From positions 5,580,001 to 5,644,000 of the forward strand of contig QCXZ01000137.1 of assembly GCA_025024175.1 (NCBI GenBank): DNA of 64,000 nt, written 5' to 3'. Positions 11,841 to 23,324 of this stretch are shown here, in pieces. A program made the position numbers and the translations under genes. Within the stretch, counting starts at the first letter, position 1, and each line of letters begins with the position of its first letter. Source of the DNA: Rhyzopertha dominica (taxonomy: Eukaryota; Arthropoda; Insecta; Coleoptera; Bostrichidae). A model generated the notes under the pieces. That model had not been told where the DNA came from, did no database searches, and saw nothing but the letters and a program-made list of their open reading frames with translations.

Positions 11841-13334
11841 TACAGGCTCGCTACAGAGTATGAAACCAGCAGAATATTTCAGGTTCTGTTCTACCTATTT
11901 TTCTGAAATTGTGCATGGACCTATGGGTAATTATACGCATTTTCTTGATTTTTTTAATTTCTGCCCCGATTTTCTTTTTAAATCTTCTGCAATATGTGGC
12001 CGATCAGCATAAATACGATTCTTCAGATACCCCCACAGGAAAAAACCAAACGGCGTCAGATCAGGGGAACGTGCTGGTCATTCTATCGCTCCGCGCCTAC
12101 CAATCCATCTGTCTGGAAATATTGCATTCAAATATCCACGAACGTTGACTGCAAAATGGGGCGGTGCACCATCTTGGCTAAAACCACATCTATTCAGAAG
12201 GACGCGCAGCATTTTCACGTTTAGGGAACAGCCGAATAAGTTCTGGTATAATGTGTTCGCGCAAGAGTTGTAAATACTTGACAGCATTCAAATCTCCATC
12301 GATGAAAAAATGCCCAATAATGTGATCACCGATAACTCCACACCAGACATTTACGTTCTGAGGGTGTTGTGTGTGGACCTGTTCCATCCAATGTGGATTT
12401 GTGTCCGACCAATACCTGCAATTATGCCCATTCACATTACCATTGAGGCAAAAAGATACTTCATCAGAAAAGATAATCCAATTTAAAATGTTTCTATCTT
12501 CATCTATCTTGTTCATAGCAGTTTATCAAAATTCTATCCTACGGTCGAAATCATCTTCGCTCAGTTCTTTTAATAAGCGAATTTTGTATGTATGAAACTT
12601 CTCTTTTTTCAAAATTTTCTGAACAGATCTTCTGCTCATATGGTAAGTGACAGCACGCTGTTGTACGGAACACTTGGGATTTTCTAGTACATCTAAAAGG
12701 ACATTCAAGCTACTTTCCTCACTTGCAATTTTTGGTCATTCTGGTTTTGGACGATTTTTAACACCGCCGGTTTCGTCAAAACATTGCAATGTTTTAATAA
12801 CTTTTGGGCTGGCAAATGGTTCACGATCTTCATAAATTGCATTGTAGAGAGCAACTAGTTCCGAATAACTTTGCCTTCTATCTCCATAACGAATCATCTT
12901 CAAAATTTCGATGCGATCATGTTCAGTTAACTGAGGCATTGCGATTGCAAATAACAAAGTGAATGAAAATTATCACCAGTCACGAGGAAAATGGAGACAC
13001 CTGGAGTTTTTGTTTTTACTTAGCAATAAAGAATATGGTTTTTACGCCGAAATTTTTTACAAGACCCAAGCTTGTTATCACACTTTTCTCAAGTCAGAAG
13101 CAATAAATTATGCAAGTGTGACACATTTTTGGAATCAGGTTAAATATCCTTTTCAATGATGTGCCTTTTGACCCTCCTTCCCATTTAGAAAAATGCAACT
13201 TGCACCCATATCTCGGAAACGAGAGTTGACATGCAGTTGAAAAATTCCAGAAAATGCATGCGTAATTTTTAGAAAAATTGGTCGAACAGAACCTGAAATG
13301 TCTTGCTGGTTCCATACTTTGTAACGACCCTGTA
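11841..13334 (-). mobile_element. Mariner/IS630-type transposon with TIRs
   Basis: About 1.49 kb bounded by inverted ends: TACAGGCTCGCTACAGAGTA at 11841 and, reversed, TACAGGGTCGTTACAAAGTA ending at 13334. Similarity of the two ends extends well over 50 bp inward (CCAGCA..TTTCAGGTTCTGTTC). The TA at each outer edge fits a TA target duplication. It carries one transposase gene on the minus strand. End fragments of the same family lie at 42318 and 44343. Confidence 0.85.
12009..12957 (-). pseudogene. DUF4817-type mariner-like transposase, broken
   Basis: Transposase of the element at 11841-13334. Reading minus: an N-terminal helix-turn-helix region starting MPQLTEHDRIEILKMIRYGD (in-frame ATG near 12939), a second HTH segment VQQRAVTYHMSRRSVQKILK, then the DDE domain: first Asp in IIFSDEVSF (codon 12463-12465), WSDTNPHWMEQVH, VNVWCGVIGDHIIGHF, second Asp in SQDGAPPHF (codon 12171-12173), and SPDLTPFGFFLWGYLKN. 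In the last block the family normally has PLDF; here the Asp is Gly (codon 12045-12047) and the preceding Trp is a stop. Stops and frameshifts also occur near 12735, 12520 and 12190. Inactive by several independent lesions. Confidence 0.85.
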
Positions 13335-13499
13335 TATATCAAAAAGCGTTTGCAATATCAAAAGGCCAATTAAGTCATTTGATTATTCTTAAAAAAATCT
13401 GTAATATGTAANATATATAATTTTCAGATATAACTTAAAAACAAAAAAAAGTTAATTAAAATCTGTTTTGCCACGCTAATTTATTTTTAAAGGGAACAT

Positions 13500-13775
13500 T
13501 ACATTAATACATTTTTAAGTTGCTTATTGAATTTTAGTATGAATTTGATAAATATTTATATGATCTAAATTAATAGTTATTCACACTCTTTCTAGAAATA
13601 TGACCTCAAAAAATAAGTTTCTTTTTTCGAAGATTAGAAAATGTTCGTTAAACTTTCTAAACGTTCTGCTAACAATTGTACTACATTCCCTAAGAATCTA
13701 AAATTAATTTAGAATACCAGAGTACGAATAATTGATTAATTTGATTTTTTCAACGTACAGACGACTGTTTTTATC
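13500..13775. other. AT-rich spacer
   Basis: No coding or repeat structure recognised between the foldback arm and the PLE copy. Confidence 0.4.
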
Positions 13776-13788
13776 AATAAGCCATGTT

Positions 13789-14575
13789 CGAGGGTGAATG
13801 CTTTCAGCGTCCATAATATAAGATAATATTTTGTCGGATAGATCGCTGTCTCTTGAAAACACTGACAAAAAGTTAATAGTCTGACGTTTCGATTACACCT
13901 GTAATCTTTGTCAAAGACGAAGAACCTCAAAATTTGCCTGACATAAGTTCAAACAAAATTTTGAAAGTAAACAAACAAATCACCAAGGATGCGACACGTC
14001 ATAGAAACAACGTGCCAACCTAATAAAAAAGAACCTAACGATGAAAAAGGGACTACCTACCTACTAGATATACACGAACTACTTGATAAAAGATAACTAC
14101 AAAATAGCCTTCCAAATGTCACCTAACTCATAATTTCCACAATCCCTATTAAAATTATTAGCATTCCTACAAATTTCTATAGCTTCTTTTATTAGACGTT
14201 TCTGATAATATTTTTCTCTATGTAAAATTTTTGTTTTATCAAAATCAATCATGTGCTTAGTCAAATATGAGTGTTCAGCTACGGAAGATTTATATATCTG
14301 TTGCAACCTAGTAGCATGTATGCGTTCTTTCAAACGCGTACCTACTTTTCTTTTAGTTTGACCTATGTAACACTTGCCGCAAGAACAAGTAATTTTGTAA
14401 ACACCTTCATTCTCTAAATGTACTTTATCTTTAGTAGAACTTAAAATTTTATCTAAATTATTATATGTACTATCAACAACTTAAATATCGTGTTTTCTAA
14501 GCATCCTCCTTAATTTTTCCGAAAAGTCTTGTACATAGGGCAAACTCAACTTCAATTTACTTTGTCCTGGCTGGG
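13789..14575 (-). mobile_element. Penelope-like element copy A, 5'-truncated
   Basis: 3' part of a GIY-YIG Penelope-like retroelement. Minus-strand order: end of the linker, the GIY-YIG endonuclease with CSCGKCYIGQTKRKVGTRLK (about 14395-14325) and an open frame 14333-14097 ending in CGNYELGDIWKAIL, then a 3' noncoding repeat with the hairpin GATTACA/TGTAATC at 13891-13906, ending GAAAGCATTCACCCTCG at 13789. The 13-bp direct repeat AATAAGCCATGTT flanks the copy (13776-13788 and 14576-14588), a credible target-site duplication. Truncation removes all of the RT. Confidence 0.85.
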
Positions 14576-14589
14576 AATAAGCCATGTTA

Positions 14590-15540
14590 TTTCTTTTTAT
14601 CGGTTATTAAACAGTTCATAATTGGTTTCTCCTAGTTTTACCAATTTCGAAGGTCTAAAATTTTATTTGCAGTGTTTAGTTTTATTATTTTATGTTATGA
14701 TTGCCTCATACTTCTATCTATATTCCTTTTCACTATCTTTAAAAAAATATTATAAACATTTCATAAGTAAGTAAAGTAACTACCAAAATAGTTTATGGTA
14801 GCTATCTCAATTTGGGCAAGACTTTTGGATTAAGCTCATTTTTATTGTGAATGATGAAATCACTTCATTGTTATTGTGTCGTACCTTTATTATGACGTAA
14901 AGGTAGTCATTAAAGCAAAACCTCACAATGACGTAACCGGGGAATCCAACATAAAAATCACACATGCGGAAATCCATACTCGTTATTTCTGGCGCAGTTC
15001 GTTACAAATAACAACAGAAATAACCAGTTCACCATACCTATAGACTCAAATAAGCAAACTACAAATCAAAAGGGTTGTGTAAGCTTTCAACATTTCCTAC
15101 ACCCTACTCGGTGGGCGTATTCATACACGACTGCACCGCGACGACCCCGCAAACAAAGCAACCCTAAATTCAGAGACGCTTTTAGCAAGCGCGCGGCCCA
15201 CAGCGACAACTGTAATTAAAATGCACTAATTTAGAGCAGGCCCCCTTCGGTAATAATTCAGCAGTTGCGGCCCAGCAGAAGGAGTCGCGATCGGAAATGG
15301 GTCGCTCAACATTAGCATGTCCTTTCTCTCTGACCTATTTCCAAAAGGCTGCGTAGGTATCCGGTCGAAAATAAGCCCGCAGGATGCGACAGAGCACGCC
15401 AATTAATTACATTTTCATTAGGAGTGGGAAGCCACGCTTAGTTTTAGCATTAGATTACTGACTCGCGGCCGTGATAATAAACCGGTACGTCGGTGGAAAT
15501 TGGAGAGTAGAGTTCACTAATTAAATAATTAAAAACTGCA
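14590..15540. other. Non-TE sequence with G+C-richer island
   Basis: No gene recognised. The part 15090-15480 is G+C-richer with several CpG clusters and AATTAAT-type strings; it resembles the other anonymous islands of the window and might be regulatory. Confidence 0.35.
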
Positions 15541-15559
15541 CCCGATGTTTAGAAAAGAA

Positions 15560-15875
15560 TACAAAAGGTTTTATCTAGCTAATTTCGTTTCCAGCTTGGG
15601 CAATTTTGTTGAAACCCTTGATAATATCTTTGGTTTTGTTTGCGATGTGTATGAATATGTTGTCTGCCTGGGCCATTTCAACATTAATTTCTTGAATATT
15701 TCGAACCCTGTGAGCATGGTCGTAGCTAGGGGGGGGCTTTTCGATAGCCTCCCTAAAAATATTTCTCAAGGTTTAAATAAAATAGTTTATTATGCATTGA
15801 CTTCAAATTTTTATAAAATACGATTAAACTCGAATCGCCAAAGCTGCCTCCACTGAGAAGGTCAACGTCATCAGA
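15560..15875. pseudogene. LINE endonuclease fragments in inverted arrangement
   Basis: On the plus strand about 15610-15720 reads YEYVVCLGHFNINFLNISNP, matching the GDFNIN motif of LINE apurinic-type endonucleases but with His for the catalytic Asp. On the minus strand about 15870-15770 reads SSLIVFYKNLKSMHNKL, resembling the start of a LINE endonuclease domain. The two pieces point in opposite directions, as in 5' inversion by twin priming. Short motifs only, so moderate confidence. Confidence 0.45.
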
Positions 15876-16329
15876 GAAGACGTGGATACGCAGGTCTTGC
15901 CAAATGGTTTGGGCTCCCATATTGACAACATTTAATTCTAGAAAGGTGTCAAAGGGCAACCAGGCGTCCTCCATAGCTCCATTTTTTAATGCATGAAGCG
16001 GTGTTACTTAACATTCAGCTAAAATAGCATGTTCTCATCTTTCGTTTTTTTGTCATTCCTGAAGCGACCACTGAAGCTACCGGCACCTACCTGAGCTCAA
16101 ACAAAAGCTTGATGAATTACCTATAGATTCCATTTTGACGTGTTTTCATGTGAGACACGCTATTTCGCTGGTATTCAACCTTGAACAGGGCAAAAACTGA
16201 AAATTTGCTTTTTGGAAAAAATTTTTGAAGAGCTTGGTATATATTTATATTTCTTCCACAAAAATCTGTAGGTTGCAAGATGTTGAAAAATCAAAACAAG
16301 TACGAAAGTCGCTGTTTTCCGACCACCGC

Positions 16330-17045
16330 TAAGTAGCAGTAGTTCTCAAGGTTGCGAATCTGGATCTATACTACCAACACAGGTCCAAAACACATAAGCA
16401 AAAACCCACTAGTGGTTTTTGTGTAAAACTTGACTAATCTGGATATGTACTACATAAAGGATGACGATGTTAAAAAAACTTACCAAAAACATGTAACAAC
16501 AATGACGAATGGAAATTATTTGCCAATTATCTCGAGCTATTGGAAGTTGCATATATCATCCTTATACAGCATTAGAAAGTTTCTTACATACAAGGCCGAA
16601 ATTCTTTTATGCGATTCGCTGGTGCTATCTCATTTTAATTATGCAGATTCTGTCTACAGTGTGTGTCTTGATTATACTCCCAAGCGTAGAATACAGCTAG
16701 TTCAAAATTGTTATGTGCGTCTTATTTTTGGGATAAGACGTAAGCAAAGGGTTACTTTTAAATTGGATGCAATACCATAACTAAATATGGAATCAAGGCA
16801 ATATTTACATGTGTATTCCATAAAATAATTAAAAATAAATGTCCTCCATATCTTTTACACAAAATCAAATCTAGGACAGATTTCCATAATATAAACATTG
16901 GATGCAAAGACGCTATTATTGTTCCAAAATATAATCGTAATTTTTTTATTGGCAGCTTTTCGTACAGAATATGCCAGATCTACAACTCACTCGCTGTAGA
17001 ACTAAGAAATTTTAGACTAAGCTCATTTAAAATGAAATAATCTAT
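16330..17045 (+). pseudogene. LINE C-terminal domain fragment
   Basis: Carboxy-terminal part of a LINE ORF2 after the reverse transcriptase. It reads AEILLCDSLVLSHFNYADSVY, then RIQLVQNCYVRLIFGIRRKQ to about 16740, a frame change, KAIFTCVFHKIIKNKCPPYL, and near 16950-17040 FSYRICQIYNSLAVELRNF followed by an FK-rich end. This is the typical end domain of jockey/CR1-like LINEs, similar in layout to the copies at 9001 and 37172. No RT active site is present. It may belong with the endonuclease scraps at 15560-15875. Confidence 0.65.
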
Positions 17046-17599
17046 TTAAAAAAAAACTGAACAGTTCTGATTGACATTTACTAATTCTTCCTTTATATAT
17101 TTTTCCACCTATTTATATTAATTAATGGATATTTTTTCTCTTTCGTTTTTTATTGTTTCTCACCTCCACGGCTCTCATCAATAACAACTTAATAATATTG
17201 TGATATGGTGTGATGTCTGTAACAATTGATCAAGATGCTAAATTCGGAATTAGCTTCCCTTAAATTCACGTTTCATAATAAGTACTGGTCATTTCTTAAG
17301 AGTTAAANATTTGTAGATTGAGAAGATGTTTTGAATGCATTTGAGAAACGGGGCAACAAAAATATAATTTTAGACTTTTAATAATTGTATAAGTAATTTT
17401 TCACAGTCTAAATTATACTTTACAATAAATCTTGTTCAGGTTATTTTTGGGTAAAACCTAAGGACCTGAGAAAAAACAATTAATGGCCAAATTAGCAATA
17501 AATAAATTTTTCAAAATACATATTTATAAATATTCAATTTTTATTACCTATCGTCAATAACCATTATTTCTACTCGAGGGACTTAAGTCCCCCTCTAAC

Positions 17600-17900
17600 A
17601 AATTTAAGTTAGCTAGCTCTGTGAGTGCATGTTTGGACGCGTACAAGTTGGTGCAAGTATTGAATGAACCGACTAGAGTGACTGGTAAATCAAGCTCACT
17701 GATCGATGATTCGTATCTCATTTTCTGAATATTACAAGGTACGATACGCAGAACTGTGACGATATTTCTGACCACAGATTGGTTTATTGTGAATTTAGTA
17801 CACCTAAGATTAAATGTGAGCGCATAGGTATTTCAGACGCTTTGATGTCAGTGAGTTTCGGGAATCTACTGATTGGACTTACGTGAAGGAGAACGAATGA
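17600..17900 (+). pseudogene. LINE endonuclease C-terminal fragment
   Basis: Plus-strand frames give LVQVLNEPTRVTGKSSSLID (about 17650-17705) and, after a frame change, DISDHRLVYCEFSTPKIKCE (about 17763-17822). The EPTR and SDH motifs are characteristic of the last third of LINE endonuclease domains. The minus-strand open frame here is a shadow. No RT follows. Confidence 0.6.
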
Positions 17901-18210
17901 CCACATGTTACGAGAATCTGATGAAACCGAACTTTCAAATATGAAATATTAATTTAAATTTAATATTTTCAGTGGAGACTATTAAATTGGTTAAAAAAAA
18001 AGTATGCAGTATCATTCTTTAATGTATTATATGCCTTGCGACGAATGCACGCAAATATCTCAGGATCAAACTTTCAAATATCGATCGTAAAGTATTGTAA
18101 AGATAATCAGAAGCATCTCGTGCCCGCAGAAGTCCCAAGCTTTCAATCCATCAAAATATTGAGACTAATACACCGTGAAAGGAAGTAATAACATTACAAA
18201 GGAGAATAAC

Positions 18211-20601
18211 CAGGGATGGGTAATTACGCGTAGAAATAGTTTTCTACATTACGCGTAGAAAACCTAGTAGAAAATGTAGAATATGCAGAAAACCACGTGT
18301 TCACTGAAATTTCTAACCTAGAACTAAGGAATAGACATCACAAGTGAGTGTTTACTTTATTTTCGTAAAAGTTAAGTGGCTAAATAGTGAAATAAAATGT
18401 TTGGAGGACGCCCGCAGCATGATTTGTGGTCTGCTGAGATGTTTGAAGCAGTAAGAAATGAAAAAACAAAAATTCTGCGAAATGTTTAGTATGCAAAGAA
18501 GTGTTAGCCAATACGTGTAAGAATAGATACCCACAGGTACGACGTTTTGTCAGCTTTTAGGCTATTATCAACTATACAGTTTACTGTTAATACAGTTTAT
18601 TTGTAGAATTAATTAACACGTCAAAAATTTTGTAACATTTTATTCTGTGTTTTTTTTTGTTATTCTTAGAAACGTATGTGTAATCAATAAAGAAAAAAGA
18701 TCTGGTTCATCTGTTGCTCGTTCTCACGAAAAACGACCTAGACGTGATACTGATTCACTTGCATCTACATCAACGCATGAACATCCAGAGTCGGAAAACG
18801 AATCGAACGATAGTGATCAGGCCATTGCAAATTGGGAATCTTCTGTTTCAACTTCTACACAATTTAACGACTTTTCTGAAACCGATGAAAATCTTAATAG
18901 ATTTTCTGAAAAGAGTGAAAGTACGACCGATTTTTAATAACCACCAACTTCAAAAACTCCTTGTCTGTCGCTTCAGGATTATGTGGATAAAATTTCATCG
19001 AAGGAAGTCAATAAAATGCACACATCTCTTGCCGAATTTTTTTTTTTTGGCTTTAATGTTCCATTGTTGAATCCGACCATTTCAAAGATTTTATAAATAC
19101 GATCAGACCATCATATAAACCACCGACCAGAAAAACACTATCTTCTACTTTATTAGACCAAACCTATGATAAATTTTCCAGAAGCTCAAATTTCGTCGAT
19201 GAAAGCTCTGTTCTCTTGATAGATGGTTGGAAAAACAGTTCTTACAATACCAAAAATGTGGTTGCCATGATTCATAATTCGAAAGGAGAAAGACAATTTT
19301 TACAATCTTGGGATTTAGGTGGAGAATCTGAGACAGGAGAGAAGGTAGGAGAGCTGGTTGAAAATGCTAAACTGAACTGACAATGCTTCCAATATGGTGA
19401 AAAAATGTGGCATGTTACTTGTAGTAGTCATAACGGAAATTGGCCAAAGACCTTATTAAAAAGGACTCGGCAGCTAGGGTCAATGAGGTACTGAAAGAGT
19501 TTAAGCGAACAGACCTGGAAAATGAAATAGTGAAGAAGGGTGGGCAAAGAATTATACTGTCTTGTGGTACTCGTTGGTGCAGTTACAGGGCTTCTTTTAA
19601 TTGCCTGAAATCAAATTTAACGTTTATCAAGCAGGTAATTGCCAAAGATCGCTTCAAAATCAAGCCTAACGTTACAAGGCTGATTTTTGAAGATTATTTC
19701 ACTATGCAACTATCCGATGCTATTTTGTTGTTTGATCCAGTATGCGATCTTATTAATTATTGCCAAAAAAGTAGATACATATATTGCTGATGCTGCTGAA
19801 AAATGGCTCACTTTGAAGTTACCAGATGGATATCCCGAGTTTAACGAAGTATTAGAAACACGTATAGAGAAATCAGTAAATACATACAGCTTAGCTGCCA
19901 ACTACTTGCATCCAGTTTATCAAGGAAAATCTTTTGAAAAAATGAAAAATTCATGGATCTCTGTGAAAACTTCCTTTTGAAAGAATTGGATCCAGAGGGC
20001 TTAGACAGTTTACAATTGTTTAGAGACAAAAAATGTATTTTTGAAACATTAATGAAAAAAGGCATCGAGTCTTCTCAAACTGTTTGGGGAATGGCTAACA
20101 GGCGTCATCCAAGTTTGAGTGATTTAGCTTTAAAACTGAGAAAAATTCCTGCCTCAACAGCCCAGTTGGAACGGTTATTTTCCAACTGGTCTTTCGTCCA
20201 TAATCCTGCCAGAAATAAACTTTTACAATCCAATTCGAAAAAGCTAGTGCATTGCTACTATGCTTTGAAACCAAAGACAAAAATAAATGTGATGAGTATT
20301 AATTTTGAGACTGATAAACAGTAAACCAGTTGAGATGAATATTTACTGTGTTGACTGATTTCTTTTTTTATTTTTTAACTTTAACTTGTTCGTTTAGTAA
20401 AGAAAAGAAATATTCTTTATGCGCCGTTATACGTATATGTTCGTTTGTTCTCAGTTTTTGTGAAAATGTTTTTATTTTGTGTTCTTTACCTTATACTTAT
20501 ATTTTGACTTTCTCTTGAGTTAATAACTGGACAGTGTAGAAAACGTGAAAAACGTAGAAAACTACGTAGAATACGTCACGTATTTTACCTACGCATCCCT
20601 G
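18211..20601 (+). mobile_element. hAT transposon, complete ends
   Basis: A 2,391-bp element with terminal inverted repeats CAGGGATGGGTAATTACGCG at 18211 and, reversed from the right end, CAGGGATGCGTAGGTAAAAT ending at 20601. It is flanked by an 8-bp target duplication with one mismatch, AGAATAAC (18203-18210) and AGAAGAAC (20602-20609), the duplication length expected for hAT. GTAGAAAAC-type motifs recur just inside both ends. The internal gene is on the plus strand and is broken. Confidence 0.9.
18397..20324 (+). pseudogene. hAT transposase, frameshifted, probably spliced
   Basis: DNA transposase of the element. An N-terminal BED zinc finger starts MFGGRPQHDLWSAEMFEAVR and, after a frame change near 18478, gives AKCLVCKEVL (the two Cys) up to a CAG/GTACGA donor near 18537. 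A plausible intron ends at TTCTTAG near 18669. An acidic Ser-rich linker follows. The RNase H-like core has its first Asp in LLIDGWKNSS (19222-19224), the second in DNASNM (near 19380), then LSCGTRWCSY, and the C-terminal hATC dimerisation block IPASTAQLERLFSNWSFVHN (about 20143-20205). Frame breaks near 18937, 19060, 19377, 19780 and 19975 make it nonfunctional, though all domains remain in order. Confidence 0.85.
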
Positions 20602-20609
20602 AGAAGAAC

Positions 20610-21430
20610 GCTCCTACATTTTTATTCAAGCAGGAAGCTCCCGACATGAGACTCAATTACTCAAACAGAGCATGAAGAATGAGTAAATGAACCAAAAAGC
20701 CCCTCGCAACAGTTTCCTAAACGGCGGAAAGCAAGCGTCCCGCGATACGAACGCAGCGCCTGTCGAAAATTTCGGATCCAAGGCTAAGCCTTAATTAATG
20801 CAGCAAATTCGTATTCAACAGGTTACGCAAATTGCTTCGGTAAACCCTCACTCCATGATAGCGCCCGCCCACGATCGCTTCGCCGAACTACAAAGTTTAA
20901 ATTATGAAAATTCGCGCACACCTTGACGGTGATCCTTTACCGTGCGCGCCACTTAAATCCAAATGGGGACACTTCTAAGTTTTAATAACGAAAAAGTTTG
21001 ATTCGACTTGAGCATCTCAAACATTTACCTACCGGGGTGAACGACACCGTGAAAAATTCATGATGCGAAACGCGAACGCGGTTTGATGCGCACACGTCGG
21101 GATGTGCATTATTAATCTGGCACTCGAGGTATAGCTTAAGCACGTCTGTGGGCATATTTTTGTTGACGATCGAGGTAACTTGTAACTGCGATTCTGGGCT
21201 TTCCATTTTTAGACGCACGTACATAATTAAAGGAAGGGAAATTCACTTACCATTTTCTCTGCAGGCCAAGCGCTGTTACCTGAAACGTAAATAAATTAAT
21301 CACTGCATTCAGTTTTAGCAATATGTGACAGGTACAATCAACGTCAAAATTAATTAAATCTGAAAACTCGTCACAATGTATATAAATATCACGCTTATGA
21401 AATTTGGTCAAACCACCTATTAGTAGAAGG
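20610..21430. other. Non-TE sequence with G+C-richer island
   Basis: No gene recognised. 20690-21180 is G+C-richer, with CpG clusters. The minus-strand open frame 20982-21224 has no motif. Confidence 0.35.
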
Positions 21431-21659
21431 TCATAATCGTAATCTTTATTGATGCATATTAAAAATACATTCTTTGCACAAGTCAAGAATGATATTGCAT
21501 GCCATAAGACAGAGACGCAGCATAGGCGAACAAGCCTTTGAGAGGGTCATAATACACACACATAGGGATCACAAAAAAAAAACAATGTACTCATCAAAGC
21601 TGTCATCAAAGCATTGTCAATCAGTAACCGATTTAGCTTTAATTTAAAAGTTTTAGTAT

Positions 21660-22800
21660 AAGATAATACATTCTCGGAAAGATCGCTGTCTCTTGAAAAC
21701 ACTGACACAAAATTATAATTCTGACGTTTCGATTACACCTGTAATCCTTGTCAAAGACAAATAACCTCAAAATTTGCCTGACATAAGTTCAAACAAAATT
21801 TTGAAAGTAAATAAACAAATCACCAAGGAAGCCAGACGTTATAGAAACAACATGCCTACCTGATAGAAAAGAACCTAACGACGAAAAAGGAACTACCTAC
21901 CACTAGACATACACGAACTACTTCATAAAAGATAACTACAAAATAGCCTTCCAAATATCACCTAACTCATAATTACCACAATCCCTATTAAAATTATTAG
22001 TATTTCTACAAATTTCTATAGCTTCTTTTATTAGACGTTTGTAACAATATTTTACTCTGTGTAAAATTCTTGTTTTATCAAAGTCAATCATGTGTTTAGT
22101 CAAAAATGAGTGTTCAGCTACGGAAGATTTATCTATCTGTTGCAGCCTAGTAGCACGTATGTGTTCTTTCAAACGCGTACCTACTTTTCTTTTAGTTTGA
22201 CCTATGTAACACTTGCCGCAAGAACAAGTAATTTTGTAAACCCCTTCACTCTCGAAATGTACTTTGTCTTTAGTAGAATTTAAAATTTTATATTAATTAT
22301 TGTATGTACTATCAACNACTAAAATATCGTGTTTTCTAAGCATCCTCTTTAATTTTTCCGAAAGGCCTTGTACATAAGGCAAACTCAACTTCAATTTACT
22401 TTGCCCTGGGTGAGAATTTACTTGATTTGGATGAGCACTTTTATTAAAAACTGACCAAATATTCTTACTACTATAACCATTTCTCACTAGCGCTGATCTA
22501 AGATGATATATTTCTTTTTGTAAAGAACTTTCGTCTGATATCCTTTGAGCTCTAACAAATAATGTTCTTATAAGACTATTCTTTTGAGAGGGAGGGTGAT
22601 GAGATGTGGCATGTAAATATCTGTCTGTGTGTGTTGGTTTTCTGTAAACCTTGGATATCCAAGAAAGGTAAACTACCATTACTTTCTAATTCCATAGTAA
22701 TTTTATGTCGGTATTTTGACTGTTCAAATGATTTAGAAACCTACTTAACTGTTCTATACCGTGGGGCCAAATAACAAAAGTGTCATCTACGTATAGGTAC
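21660..22800 (-). pseudogene. PLE copy B: RT end, linker, GIY-YIG, 3' repeat
   Basis: Minus-strand Penelope-like element truncated within the RT active-site box (the YVDD codons at about 22780-22795). It has the post-palm segment with KVYRKPTHTDRYLHATSHHP, the thumb/linker ALVRNGYSSKNIWSVFNKS, the GIY-YIG endonuclease with CSCGKCYIGQTKRKVGTRLK and an open frame 22172-21936 ending in CGNYELGDIWKAIL, then the 3' repeat with hairpin GATTACA/TGTAATC at 21731-21746. Compared with the copy at 39752 it lacks an internal part of the RT next to HKVYRK. One ambiguous base lies near 22316. Confidence 0.85.
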
Positions 22801-23324
22801 TAGGCTGCAACAGATAGATAAATCTTCCCTAGCTGAACGCTCATTTTTGACTAAACACATGGTTGACTTTGATAAAACAAAAATTTGACACAGAGAAAAA
22901 TATTATCACAAACGTCTAATAAAAGAAGCTATAGAAATTCGTAAAAATACTAATAATTTTAATAAGGATTGTGAAAATTATGAGTTAGGTGACATTTGGA
23001 TGGCTATTTTGTAGTTATCTTTTATGAAGTAGTTCGTGTATATCTAGTGGTAGGTAGTTCCTTTTTCGTCGTTAGGTTCTTTTCTATCAGGTTGGCACGT
23101 TGTTTTTATGAAGTTTCGCTTCCTTGGTGATTTGTTTATTTCCTTTCAAAATTTTGTTTGAACTTGTGTCAGGCAAATTTTGAGGTTCTTCGTCTTTGAC
23201 AAAGATTACAGGTGTAATCGAAACGTCAGACTTATAATTTTTTGTCAGTGTTTTCAAGAGACGGCGATCTTTCCGAGAATATATTATCTTATATTATGGA
23301 CGCTGAAAGCATTCACCCTCTTAT
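22801..23324 (+). pseudogene. PLE copy C: inverted GIY-YIG and 3' repeat
   Basis: Plus-strand partner of copy B. It begins inside the GIY-YIG domain (RLQQIDKSSLAER..), continues to MAIL-stop near 23013 with CENYELGDIW, then the 3' repeat with hairpin at 23214-23229 and the final GGACGCTGAAAGCATTCACCCTC. Its start is almost the same point as the start of the inverted partner at 41331. Confidence 0.85.

Larger units (their letters stand above)
11514..13495. mobile_element. Foldback MITE split by a mariner-type insertion
   Basis: The left arm (about 11514-11760) begins with TACAGGGTGTCTC, a common insect mariner-type end, and its inner part (about 11620-11750) is the imperfect reverse complement of 13345-13490 on the other side of the transposase element. 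Shared landmarks include an AAAATCTGTTTTG string and a CAAATGACAT / GTCATTTGA pair. The right arm loses similarity after about 13495, so the outer right end is missing. The simplest reading is a palindromic nonautonomous element that received the 11841-13334 element in its centre. Confidence 0.65.
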
